From: JBDTME01 sp964583795
GTDB lineage: Bacteria > Patescibacteriota > Microgenomatia > UBA1400 > PJMF01
DNA: 17,103 bases
Direction: 5' to 3'
Assembly (NCBI GenBank): GCA_964583795.1
Contig: CAZOWX010000032.1
Location: 1 to 17,103 of the forward strand
Below are positions 6,347-14,099 of the stretch, piece after piece. The translations under genes were made by a program, and so were the position numbers. The notes beneath the pieces were generated by a model that was not told the origin of the DNA, made no database searches, and was given only the letters and a program-made list of their open reading frames with translations. Every line of letters begins with the position of its first letter. Position 1 is the stretch's first letter.

Positions 6347-6375
6347 AGTCAGATCCTCGCTTTCGCAAGGATGAC
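6347..6375 (-). repeat. 29-bp inverted repeat, right copy (REP-like hairpin)
   Basis: This is the exact reverse complement of 5983-6011. It starts at the base following the stop codon (6344-6346) of the restored nuclease frame, so the gene and the repeat appear to be one evolved unit. The hairpin with TTTC loop could also act as a transcript end, but no T-run follows. Confidence 0.9.
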
Positions 6376-6661
6376 AGGCCAGGGAGTGCCAAAACACCCA
6401 ATTTGTAAAAAACATGCTTACCTACAAAAATATATCGATAAGTGATACGTTTTTGCTGACATCAAGCTGGCATTTCTTTCCACGCACAACCCCAATCAAC
6501 GTCATTGTTGCCTTCAATAAGTCTGTGTTGTATTGGTCCTTGCTCGTGAATTTAGCACCTTGGGAACGTTATATTGTCTGAGAATCAATGTGTCGGTGGG
6601 TAAATTAAGCTCGTTTTGGCCGATTATTCTCAATCGCTTGATCGTAGTACAATCCGCGACT
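6376..6661. other. Non-coding stretch between the GIY-YIG unit and the surface-protein gene
   Basis: I see no convincing gene, RNA or strong hairpin in these 286 bases. The best reading frame is a minus-strand ATG ORF of 27 codons (6422-6505, MTLIGVVRGKK...), open for another 20 codons upstream. It could be a decayed fragment, since neighbouring frames also carry protein-like pieces. It lies downstream of the minus-strand gene ending at 6662. Confidence 0.4.
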
Positions 6662-7684
6662 TCACAAGGAGGTGGTTGGCTGGACGTCTGAAACTGTGGG
6701 AGTCGGTGATTGTAAATTGGGAAATGCTAACACGTGTAGATTTTCAAAATAAATTTCACCTGAAACAGTTGAACCAGGTAGAGCCGTCTGGGTAAAGCTG
6801 GCATGGTCATAACTACTCCCAAGCTTTGAACTGATGGTAAAAGGTTCAACTCCGTCTTCCAATGTCATAGCGTTCTGGCCAATACTAGCGGTCCAGCTTC
6901 TCAAGCTCCAGTCAGTCTGATCATAGTCAAATCGGTAATTCAAGGTGATCTTGCGATTGTCGGTAGTATACCAAGACACTGTCAAGGTCTCAAAAGTCAC
7001 TTCCGCCGAATAGTTTAAAATAACCACTTCAGACGAATCATCCGGAAGCGTGTACTTGACGCCATCAAACATGACATAAAAATCATCGGCTGTATAGTTA
7101 AGATGGTTTCCAAACGTCCAGTTAATGGCAGTTTTTTGTGCAACCGGCGTTGGGGAAGGTTCAACGCTGGGACTAACCGTTACTGTTGGAGTTGGAGTCG
7201 GGGTTGGGTTGGTACTGTTTGAATTATTCGAGTTATTACTGTTATTGGAGCTGCTGTTATTTTCAGAGCTTGAACTATTTGATCCCGATGAGTTGGGAGC
7301 GGGGGGGTGAGCATTCCAAAAAGCCCATAAGTTGTCGCAGTCTGCTTTTGAAGCGCGAGCGATTTTCCCATCAGGTCCGACGCACTCAATCAGACGTACA
7401 ACAGCAACTGTTGGGACGACTTCTTCACGTACATCGCTAACCCCAAGTACAGCTGGGGAAGGACTTTGTGTCGGTACTGTTGGGATTGTTGGGATTGTTG
7501 GCGAAGGCGTGGGTGAAACGACTGCTGGCTGTATCTCAGAAAGGACGTTTTTTTTTCCGCCAAATAAGGCCTTATAACCAAAAATCAATAAAAGCAATAA
7601 TAATAGCAATAAAATAAGTAAAGCGCGTCTTTTGCGCCTATTTTCCTCTTGCTGATTGACTACTTTTTCATCATTTTTCACCAT
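6662..7684 (-). CDS. Membrane-anchored surface protein with Pro/Thr and Ser/Asn linkers
   Basis: The protein has 340 residues from ATG 7684. An N-terminal cytoplasmic stub ends in RRKRR (16-20), followed by an almost pure Leu/Ile membrane helix (21-37), so the rest should face outside. Next come a Pro/Ser/Thr linker (~55-78), a short block with two Cys (ECVGPDGKIARASKADC, ~96-113), a Ser/Asn low-complexity stretch (~131-160), a (PT)n spacer, and a C-terminal beta-rich domain (~188-320) of unknown family. I preferred ATG 7684 to the upstream in-frame GTG at 7696 because the latter overlaps the -10 element of a consensus promoter. It reads away from the 7897 gene. Its linkers resemble those of the dockerin proteins nearby, suggesting a role at the cell surface. 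Confidence 0.8.
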   Translation of the reverse strand: MVKNDEKVVNQQEENRRKRRALLILLLLLLLLLIFGYKALFGGKKNVLSEIQPAVVSPTPSPTIPTIPTVPTQSPSPAVLGVSDVREEVVPTVAVVRLIECVGPDGKIARASKADCDNLWAFWNAHPPAPNSSGSNSSSSENNSSSNNSNNSNNSNSTNPTPTPTPTVTVSPSVEPSPTPVAQKTAINWTFGNHLNYTADDFYVMFDGVKYTLPDDSSEVVILNYSAEVTFETLTVSWYTTDNRKITLNYRFDYDQTDWSLRSWTASIGQNAMTLEDGVEPFTISSKLGSSYDHASFTQTALPGSTVSGEIYFENLHVLAFPNLQSPTPTVSDVQPTTSL

Positions 7685-7694
7685 ATAACCACAC

Positions 7695-7723
7695 ACTATA
7701 TCAAAAAATTATAGGCTTGTCAA
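7695..7723 (-). promoter_or_regulatory. Near-consensus promoter giving a leaderless mRNA
   Basis: On the minus strand, TTGACA (7718-7723) is followed by 17 nt and TATAGT (7695-7700). Only 10 nt separate the -10 from the ATG at 7684, so transcription should start within a few bases of the start codon. There is no Shine-Dalgarno sequence, consistent with leaderless translation. Confidence 0.8.
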
Positions 7724-7861
7724 TGACTACCCGCAAACTCAGTTCGAAAAAGATTTTTGGCTTTTGGTCTTTAAAAATGTAACCTATTACTTGATATCGA
7801 AAGTTTGTGTTAAAGGTGTTTGTTGCAGTCTGTTTTTTGTCGGGTTTTATCATCCTCTAGG

Positions 7862-7890
7862 TTGCTAAAGCTCGTTATTTAGCCTATAAT
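7862..7890 (+). promoter_or_regulatory. Promoter giving a leaderless mRNA for the 272-aa gene
   Basis: TTGCTA (7862-7867), a 17-nt spacer, and consensus TATAAT (7885-7890) are followed by ATG after just 6 nt. The predicted start of transcription coincides with the ATG at 7897. No Shine-Dalgarno sequence is present. Confidence 0.75.
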
Positions 7891-7896
7891 TCGCAA

Positions 7897-8715
7897 ATGG
7901 CTCCAGAAAAAAAACGTTCCACCCTAGAGTTAGCGGTTATGAAAATAGCAGAAAACACATTTTTTACTAGGTGTTTACAACGTACTGACATTCCTTTATC
8001 AAGGCAACATATAGTACTCGGTGGTGGACACACTGCTGAGTTACTTGCTAGTGATGTATTCCCCTTTTCAGACTTTATCCTTATTCCAGGATTAACCACA
8101 ACAGACATCCAAAATGGTTTATATGATCGCATTGACAAAAAGACATTAGAAGAAAAAGAACGTGAACCGATCATTGCGGGCTACATTGCTTTTCAGGACC
8201 TCTTGAATCGGAATTTGTTTCGCAATGACCCACTCATTCAATACTCATTCTTAGAAGCAATAAAACAAGAGTTAGGGCAATGGAAAACTCCTGAGGCTTT
8301 ACTTTATACGTTAGAAAACGCTGTCGATCTCGAAAAAGCAACGTACTCAGCAAAACAGCATTTACTCACTGCCAAAGCTGTTGAACAGTTCTTGCAAGAA
8401 GCACGAAGCCAATTACCTCAAATTTTACAGTTGGGATTCGCACAATACGCTCAGATATTCACTCAAAACATCGCTCAAACAATGCCCAAAGTAAATATTG
8501 ACACATTACTTCAAGACTTACCCAAATTTGAAAGCGAGTATGTTAGTCCACTTGAGAGTATACTAGAAGTGCTTAACTCGCTCTTAGGTTTAGCTGTCAA
8601 AGAAAAAAGGGATATTGATGTGTTCTTAGAGAGAGCAGATATCCCTTCTATTGAGGACTGGACAATTGATCACCTAAAACAATATCTTGAATTTCTCCAA
8701 CAACACATTCTCTAA
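7897..8715 (+). CDS. Unknown helical protein
   Basis: The protein has 272 residues, with no signal peptide or transmembrane segment and no family I recognise. A short alpha/beta start includes HIVLGGGHTAELLAS (~38-52) and DFILIPGLTTTDI (~60-72). After that the protein is almost all helix, with Gln/Glu/Lys/Leu heptad-like patterns to the C-terminal YLEFLQQHIL. The GGGH after a hydrophobic strand recalls the SGGH of the 283-aa protein at 3982, but nothing else aligns by eye. The ATG directly follows a consensus -10, so the start is well supported. The gene is divergent from the surface-protein gene (212-bp intergenic region), and its stop overlaps the convergent operon's last stop in the tetranucleotide CTAA at 8712-8715. 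Confidence 0.75.
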   Translation: MAPEKKRSTLELAVMKIAENTFFTRCLQRTDIPLSRQHIVLGGGHTAELLASDVFPFSDFILIPGLTTTDIQNGLYDRIDKKTLEEKEREPIIAGYIAFQDLLNRNLFRNDPLIQYSFLEAIKQELGQWKTPEALLYTLENAVDLEKATYSAKQHLLTAKAVEQFLQEARSQLPQILQLGFAQYAQIFTQNIAQTMPKVNIDTLLQDLPKFESEYVSPLESILEVLNSLLGLAVKEKRDIDVFLERADIPSIEDWTIDHLKQYLEFLQQHIL

Positions 8716-10598
8716 TTAGCACTGCACGGTTTCAAAAAGTGATTCACCAAAATCGAGTAATCTTTTAAGTCACAGCGAGTGTCTCCATTTAAATCAGAGT
8801 TTGGGTCGGAAAGAGGAGATTTAAGAAAATTCGCAACTAAGATCGAGTAATCAGTAAGGTTTACGCTTTGATCAAGATTAATGTCACCAGCACAAACCAT
8901 TGGGGTTGTGGTAGGTGTTATTGTTGGGGTTTGAGTAGGGGAACTCCCTTGTCCTGTTTTAGCTGATAATACCACACTTTTGTTCGACTCATTATTCAAA
9001 CGATCATACGCCGTCACTGAAAACTGATAAGTGGTATTTGACGCTAGATTTCGGTCAATGAAATTCGTTTCATCAGTTTCAGCAATGACCACACCATCAC
9101 GGTACACTCGATAACCGTATACACCCACATTGTCTGTTGCTGCAGACCAAGAAAGAGAGATTGAATCACTAGTCCCAGTACTTTTTGTCAGTCCTCCAGG
9201 GACGCTGGGCGCTTGCGAATCTGGAGCTTCGTGTCCACCCGTACCTTGGTGCGCCATCAACCAGCTGCCATTGTTTTGCCAAATGATCAAGTTATCGTAA
9301 ATCACTGGTGTCGTGGCGTATCCGGAATTTCCATCCCCCGGACCGGCCACGTACATTTTATTATTTGTCGCATCTGGCGGATGTATCCAATCCGGGACGT
9401 AATGCGACCAGAATGCTCCAACCAAAGTCGTCATTCGCATTTGCGTGAAATCATAAACGCCCAAATCATCGGCGACAGCTCCGTACTCTCGCTTACCACC
9501 CCCTACACTGCTGTAGGCATACTCATCACCACGAAAGAGCGTATTACTTCCGCCCAACCACTTGATCGCTCCAGTTGCCATATTGATCGAAAATGAAGAA
9601 TAATAGGCATGCTTCAAAGCCTCATTGGGAGTCAACATCACTGGGTTGAGTGCTCCCCAATATGGGGTGCTCAGTGCTACTTTAAATTTTTCAGCTCCTG
9701 TTTGTAAATTAACTGCCTTAGTGCTACGCGCTGGTGGGTTTTGCGTATAGATGGGTTCATTCGTTGTTAACACACTTTCAGGTGGATTAAAGTTTGGGTT
9801 ACCAGTATCGAGCGGATTTTCGCCATAATTTGGTTGATCTTCAAGAGCTTGATACTCATTTGCCCGAGAGGTGGTCGTGAACAACACTGTATCTGCAGCA
9901 ATGAGCGGTTGAGTATCACGAATCGTTTCTCCAGGCAGGTCAGTCATCCATTTGCGCACTCCAGTTAAGTCAAACGCGTAACCCTTTAAGTTATCGCCAG
10001 CAACCACAATCAAACCTTTATCAGCCGCAGCAGCACCCAAAACGCGTCCCTCAACTGGACTTTTCCAAATCTGCATTCCATCCTCGAGATCAATAGCATA
10101 GACATATCCATCATGTGCTCCAACTACTACCAGACCTCGATAAATAATCGGGGAAGCACTGACTGGGTCGGTTGTTGTCACAACCCATTTTTGCTGCCCC
10201 TGTAGATCATAGGCTCGAACTTCACCATGATCGCCTAATGAAACGCCAATCACCACTCGGCCTGCACTCACAGCAGGAGAGCCTAACACTACACCACCTG
10301 TCGAAATTGACCACTTTACAGTGCCAGTGCGAACATCAATGGCACGCAATACGCCATCAACAGTGACAAAATACACCACTTCATTGACAACAACTGGTTG
10401 TGCTCGATAACTCGCCGAAGTTGAAAACTGTTTTTCCCACTTCTTAGTCACGGTTCCCGTGACAAAGGTACCAGTGCGACCAGTCATTTGTGGGTCATGG
10501 TTGAGCATCGGCCAGTTCTCAATTGCTAGAGCATTTGAAACAGTGAGAAACAACACAGCTACCACTAATAGTAATCCCCATTTTTGTTTTACTGCCAT
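8712..10598 (-). CDS. Secreted PQQ-type beta-propeller, FnIII and dockerin protein
   Basis: The protein has 628 residues. A signal peptide (1-25, hydrophobic core LLLVVAVLFL, cleavage after ALA) precedes repeated PQQ/YWTD-like blades (~27-450). These carry the typical blade phrase, e.g. DGVLRAIDVRTGTVKW, DGYVYAIDLEDGMQIW and NLQTGAEKF. A fibronectin type III domain follows (~458-548; VYGYRVYRDG, TTYQFSVTAYD), then a Pro/Thr linker and a dockerin-like pair of Ca loops (569-628). Both loops keep the Asp/Asn ligands (DINLDQSVNLTD and DLNGDTRCDLKD). Cys residues lie just before the first loop and in the final KPC. This is the third gene of the operon: its ATG overlaps the end of the preceding gene by 10 nt, implying coupled translation. 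It is presumably a surface protein binding a partner through the dockerin; its ligand is unknown. Confidence 0.92.
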   Translation of the reverse strand: MAVKQKWGLLLVVAVLFLTVSNALAIENWPMLNHDPQMTGRTGTFVTGTVTKKWEKQFSTSASYRAQPVVVNEVVYFVTVDGVLRAIDVRTGTVKWSISTGGVVLGSPAVSAGRVVIGVSLGDHGEVRAYDLQGQQKWVVTTTDPVSASPIIYRGLVVVGAHDGYVYAIDLEDGMQIWKSPVEGRVLGAAAADKGLIVVAGDNLKGYAFDLTGVRKWMTDLPGETIRDTQPLIAADTVLFTTTSRANEYQALEDQPNYGENPLDTGNPNFNPPESVLTTNEPIYTQNPPARSTKAVNLQTGAEKFKVALSTPYWGALNPVMLTPNEALKHAYYSSFSINMATGAIKWLGGSNTLFRGDEYAYSSVGGGKREYGAVADDLGVYDFTQMRMTTLVGAFWSHYVPDWIHPPDATNNKMYVAGPGDGNSGYATTPVIYDNLIIWQNNGSWLMAHQGTGGHEAPDSQAPSVPGGLTKSTGTSDSISLSWSAATDNVGVYGYRVYRDGVVIAETDETNFIDRNLASNTTYQFSVTAYDRLNNESNKSVVLSAKTGQGSSPTQTPTITPTTTPMVCAGDINLDQSVNLTDYSILVANFLKSPLSDPNSDLNGDTRCDLKDYSILVNHFLKPCSAN

Positions 10599-11860
10599 AT
10601 GATAGTGCTTTGTCTATTCATAATTGCCACCAAATAATCCAGTCGAAACATGTCAAAACTAGCAGGAGTCGTTTTTGAGCTCTGAGCAAATGGTAACTCC
10701 TTGCGGATCGTGGCCACTGGGGTTTCAATCACATACGCACGTGCCATAAAAATTGGATGGGCAAAAAGGCTCGTTTGAAAACCTTCCTCACCGGGACGAT
10801 CACTACTCACATCCGTTACTGGAGCGAAAGGTGCCACACTCATCCAATCTGAAACGTGATCATAGTCTGAAAGGTACCAAGTTCGAAAACGATCAACGAT
10901 CGTAGCAAACTGAGCACTCACTTTTGCCTGTTGTTTATCCTTGAGAAACCGTGCTAAATCAATACTCATATCTTGGTACTGATCAATATAGAGATATCTT
11001 CCCAAACCACCATTCGACATCAGTTTGACAGGATTGTTGGAGGCATTTGTCGTCGATTGTATTTTGTCATTGAAGAGTTGCACCGCTTGAGTGTTTGCAC
11101 TGCTTTCGGTAGCACTATCACCCACCATGACTGCCATCCGAACCATAGCAACAGTACCGGCAATCATATTATTTGCCGCTGAGGTGTAGGTCTGAAGGGC
11201 TGAATTTCCAGCAGTTCCAAGGTATCGTTTGGTACTTCCTTGACAAAGCGAGTAAATTGATTTGATAGTTGACCAATTATTTTTGACTAAAGTAGTATCT
11301 TGGGCGTACTGTGCATAGGCCCAAATGCCATACAAACCGTCGTAGCAAAAAGCGTGGTTACTACTCCAACTGACCCCATAGTGGCCAATCGATGATGACT
11401 TTCCGATTGATCCTGAAATTTCGGTCTGAACATAGCTTGATGACAGCAAGTTCGTCGTCACTTCTTGTCGTAAATAGCTCTTTAGCTGATCTGCTTGTTG
11501 TGTTTCGAGATAAGGAAGAGTTGAAGATAATGTCGCCACCGCTTTACCATGTCCCCACAATAGTTGATTTGATGTCCCCCAAAGACGAGCTCCCATTAAA
11601 TCGTGGGAGTTGGTCGCTAACATGGTAGCCACCTGACGACGGATTTTTTCAACTATTTCTGGACTACTTCCCAGGTAAGTAATATGTGGGGTATCGTAAA
11701 TATAGGTGTGTAGTTCTGACGAGGTGAGAGCAGAAACTTTCTTAACCGATACATGCGTTGCCATCATCACACAGATCACAATAGCACCAATAACCACATA
11801 CATTTTGTTATAGAATCTTGAAAAAAGTGATGGTTTCACACTGACCTTATATAAAAACAT
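10589..11860 (-). CDS. Exported helical protein, possibly an (alpha/alpha) toroid enzyme
   Basis: The protein has 423 residues. A basic N-terminus and hydrophobic helix (~20-37, MYVVIGAIVICVMMATHV) form a signal anchor or a long signal peptide with a possible cut after VSA-44. The body is regularly helical with aromatic-rich hairpins, such as LLWGHGKAVATLSSTLPYL and CYDGLYGIWAYAQYAQDTTL, followed by NNWSTIKSIY. This Tyr/Trp-rich, hairpin-after-hairpin layout resembles six-hairpin glycosidase/lyase toroids, where such helices line a sugar-binding cleft. The assignment is structural intuition, not a family match. It is the middle gene of the operon, starting 5 nt after the upstream stop with AGGT as a weak Shine-Dalgarno sequence. 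Lying between two secreted propeller proteins, it probably acts with them outside the cell. Confidence 0.8.
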   Translation of the reverse strand: MFLYKVSVKPSLFSRFYNKMYVVIGAIVICVMMATHVSVKKVSALTSSELHTYIYDTPHITYLGSSPEIVEKIRRQVATMLATNSHDLMGARLWGTSNQLLWGHGKAVATLSSTLPYLETQQADQLKSYLRQEVTTNLLSSSYVQTEISGSIGKSSSIGHYGVSWSSNHAFCYDGLYGIWAYAQYAQDTTLVKNNWSTIKSIYSLCQGSTKRYLGTAGNSALQTYTSAANNMIAGTVAMVRMAVMVGDSATESSANTQAVQLFNDKIQSTTNASNNPVKLMSNGGLGRYLYIDQYQDMSIDLARFLKDKQQAKVSAQFATIVDRFRTWYLSDYDHVSDWMSVAPFAPVTDVSSDRPGEEGFQTSLFAHPIFMARAYVIETPVATIRKELPFAQSSKTTPASFDMFRLDYLVAIMNRQSTIIWQ

Positions 11861-11865
11861 CTTAC

Positions 11866-13818
11866 CTAGTTTACATTACATGGTTTCAAAAAGTGAGTGA
11901 CCAAAACCGAGTAATCCAATAAATCACACCGTCCATCATTATTCAGATCTGCCTTTGGATTAGTTAACGGGACTCTCAAGAAATTTTGCACCAAAACAGA
12001 GTAATCTAACAATCCGACCGATCCATCGCCATCAATATCACCAGTACACACAACAGGAGTCACACTGGGCGTGATAGATGGGGTAAAACTTGGGGCGGAT
12101 GTAGGTGTTTTGGTTGGTGTGTTGCTAGGAGCTGTGGTTACAATAGGAGTAGCAGTTGGCGCCGTTGATGTCCCGCTGTGCTTGAGCACAAATAGCTCAC
12201 CACCATTGCCTTGCTGCACTATCAGGCCGTCAGCTACGTACGTATAGCGCGGGGTTAAGCCTTCACTATACGCACCTCTCACCGGAGCAGGAGGATCCAT
12301 CACATTCCAATATACCCACCACCCTGGGGAGGACCAATACTTCCCATCCTGGTACAACGTCATACCACAAGTGGTGTAGTGAGTCGAGTTGTTTGGAGTT
12401 CCACAGGCGGAGATGCGTCGAATCGTTGGTTTATTCTTCAAGGTAGTGATAGGGCTGGTGTTCGTCGCACCCAATGAGTCAGCTCTGTTGGTAATCGTAT
12501 GAGCTTCAACAGCTCCCCAGTGTGAGTAAAAAAAAGTATTACCTGCCAGTGACAATGGTGTTTGTTCATCCGTGATTGCACTCATGCCACCTTGTGTTTG
12601 AACAAATCGAACATCTCCAGCAGAGAACCCCGCAATAGTGTTACTATTGAGGACCATTTCGCCAATATGAGAATCATCTCGCCCATCATATTGAGCACCC
12701 TGCGCATTACGAAATGAAGTGTATGCCACTTCTGATGAAGCGGAAAGTTTTTTTAGTACAGGGACAGGGGGCGCAACAATAATTGGAGAATTGTTATTCA
12801 AAGCTTCAACACCACCAGGTCCCACTGCTGTAGTAAATTTTTCTGCGCCCGAATCAAGATTGAGTGCATACAAATTTTTAAATTGATTATGTGTATCTAA
12901 AAATGTCTTTGTCTCTGCATTGGTGCTCGGATATCTTCCGTTTGCTCCTGGTCCACCAAATATAATGCTATTGACACTTCCGCCGACATTCATTCTTAGT
13001 AGAGCAACTCCGTTGACGTCAGAAATCACCGGCCAGAAATCAAATCGGGTATACGTCCCTGCAGTCAATGTTGATGGCTTAACTTTCCATTTTTGTGAAC
13101 CATTTGCATTGTTCACCGCGTGCACGTACAAATCAGTAGTTGCATAAACAACAATGTCTCGACTGGCTGAATACGCTGGACTGATCGCTGAACCTGATCC
13201 ACCTTGATACGTCCAAGCCGCCGTCATATTGGAAATGGTAATCTTATGCAAAGTCCCGTTGTCACTGGCAACGTACACCGCATTTCCCACAATCATCAGC
13301 GCTTTTTTGATCGGACTAGCAGCATTGTAGCTCGCTACCAAAGCACCAGTGTTCGCGTTAATTTTGTAGACTTTTCCATTTATTGCGCCCACAAGCAAAG
13401 TCCCTGACGCAGAATCATATGCCGGGGTAGAAACAAACGACGTGTTATCAGTAAAAGTCCAAGCAATGTGGCCATTTGTTTTGTTCAGTGCATACACACC
13501 ACGAGTCAGTGCAGGCACATAAACAAAACTGCCTCCAGTGACTGTTCGACCTTCCCAGACAGCACTTGGGTCACTGTGCCCCACATCATAACAATGCCCT
13601 TGCTGTGGGTCGTTATTGGGACAGGTCGCACCACCCGAGCTGTCAGGACCGTTAAACGTCCATAACAGCGACCAGGGTTCACTCGGAAGATCCGGCGTAT
13701 ATCCTGTACGATTAGCATCGTGCGCTTCTTGAGTCCAGTCATCAGCGAAGATGGGGGAGGGAAGAATCCCAACGAGTACCAAAAAAGCGAGTAAAATGCT
13801 GAGTTTTTTAAGGAACAT
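11866..13818 (-). CDS. Secreted PQQ-type beta-propeller and dockerin protein
   Basis: The protein has 650 residues. The signal peptide (1-25) ends PIFA before DDW. A PQQ/BamB-like propeller follows (~27-545), with blade phrases such as TRGVYALNKTNGHIAWTF, NGKVYKINANTGALVASY and LYVHAVNNANGSQKW. There is no FnIII domain, unlike its operon partner. A 40-residue Pro/Thr/Ser linker leads to a dockerin-like domain (591-650). Both Ca loops there are intact (DIDGDGSVGLLD and DLNNDGRCDLLD), and Cys residues flank the domain. It is the first gene of the operon. The start is supported by an AGAGG Shine-Dalgarno sequence (13824-13828) 5 nt before the ATG. The domain order suggests a substrate- or surface-binding module docked onto a receptor not visible here. 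Confidence 0.92.
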   Translation of the reverse strand: MFLKKLSILLAFLVLVGILPSPIFADDWTQEAHDANRTGYTPDLPSEPWSLLWTFNGPDSSGGATCPNNDPQQGHCYDVGHSDPSAVWEGRTVTGGSFVYVPALTRGVYALNKTNGHIAWTFTDNTSFVSTPAYDSASGTLLVGAINGKVYKINANTGALVASYNAASPIKKALMIVGNAVYVASDNGTLHKITISNMTAAWTYQGGSGSAISPAYSASRDIVVYATTDLYVHAVNNANGSQKWKVKPSTLTAGTYTRFDFWPVISDVNGVALLRMNVGGSVNSIIFGGPGANGRYPSTNAETKTFLDTHNQFKNLYALNLDSGAEKFTTAVGPGGVEALNNNSPIIVAPPVPVLKKLSASSEVAYTSFRNAQGAQYDGRDDSHIGEMVLNSNTIAGFSAGDVRFVQTQGGMSAITDEQTPLSLAGNTFFYSHWGAVEAHTITNRADSLGATNTSPITTLKNKPTIRRISACGTPNNSTHYTTCGMTLYQDGKYWSSPGWWVYWNVMDPPAPVRGAYSEGLTPRYTYVADGLIVQQGNGGELFVLKHSGTSTAPTATPIVTTAPSNTPTKTPTSAPSFTPSITPSVTPVVCTGDIDGDGSVGLLDYSVLVQNFLRVPLTNPKADLNNDGRCDLLDYSVLVTHFLKPCNVN

Positions 13819-13823
13819 ATGAA

Positions 13824-13828
13824 CCTCT
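13824..13828 (-). promoter_or_regulatory. Shine-Dalgarno sequence of the propeller-dockerin operon
   Basis: AGAGG is read on the minus strand, 5 nt before the ATG at 13818. It is notable because the neighbouring single genes have none and look leaderless. Confidence 0.7.
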
Positions 13829-13865
13829 ACTACCTAAAAAGAACAGATACGTTTATGTATAACAC

Positions 13866-13871
13866 ACTATA
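13866..13871 (-). promoter_or_regulatory. Possible -10 of the propeller-dockerin operon
   Basis: TATAGT is read on the minus strand, 47 nt before the ATG, with only a T-rich stretch where a -35 would lie. This would give a leader of about 40 nt carrying the Shine-Dalgarno sequence. Confidence 0.35.
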
Positions 13872-13933
13872 CACAGTAAAGAAAACTACAAAAAAGATTC
13901 TTGGATAGGAGAATACAGGTTGAAAATCGGAAA

Positions 13934-14038
13934 ACTCTCAGGTCACCAGGCTAAATAAACAGCTTCCAATCTTACTCTCAGGTATTGAGCAATCGTGAGT
14001 GAAGAAAGAGAGAGTTGAGCACATTTTGTACTCAATAC
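13934..14038. promoter_or_regulatory. Repeats in the divergent intergenic region (operator candidates)
   Basis: The 281-bp space between the minus operon and the 14100 gene holds a 10-bp direct repeat ACTCTCAGGT (13934-13943 and 13974-13983). It also holds an inverted repeat GTATTGAG/CTCAATAC (13982-13989 and 14031-14038). TTGAG at 14015-14019 can alternatively pair with CTCAA (14031-14035). These could be binding sites that coordinate the divergent genes, but short repeats can also arise by chance in AT-rich DNA. Confidence 0.35.
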
Positions 14039-14062
14039 TATCCCTTTTTTGTATTTTGGGGG

Positions 14063-14091
14063 TTGTCTGGGTATGAGATGTACGAGATAAT
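14063..14091 (+). promoter_or_regulatory. Promoter giving a leaderless mRNA for the kinase-like gene
   Basis: TTGTCT (14063-14068), a 17-nt spacer and GATAAT (14086-14091) are followed by 8 nt and ATG 14100. Transcription should begin at or next to the start codon. No Shine-Dalgarno sequence is present. Confidence 0.65.
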
Positions 14092-14099
14092 ATTACGAT

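Larger units (their letters stand above)
5983..6375 (+). mobile_element. IR-bounded unit carrying a GIY-YIG nuclease ORF
   Basis: Perfect 29-bp inverted repeats (5983-6011 and 6347-6375) enclose a single ORF for a GIY-YIG nuclease. The ORF's original reading frame would end immediately before the right repeat. The 393-bp unit has the compact shape of a mobile or homing cassette built from two REP-like hairpins and a nuclease gene. No target-site duplication is obvious: the bases outside the repeats are AACGCTC on the left and AGGCCAG on the right. Movement of the unit is inferred, not shown. Confidence 0.55.

Noticed and set aside
6422..6505. Minus-strand 27-codon ORF in the gap before the surface-protein gene's end
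   Set aside because: Only a weak AAGG precedes it, no promoter is visible and the peptide matches nothing known. Kept only as a comment on the non-coding stretch.
7125..7577. Plus-strand frames rich in Val/Gly/Leu opposite the surface-protein gene
   Set aside because: They are mirror translations of the Pro/Thr and Ser/Asn coding repeats on the minus strand and have no start signals.
13506..13772. Minus-strand 88-codon frame inside the first propeller gene
   Set aside because: It is an out-of-frame shadow of the signal-peptide and propeller coding sequence.
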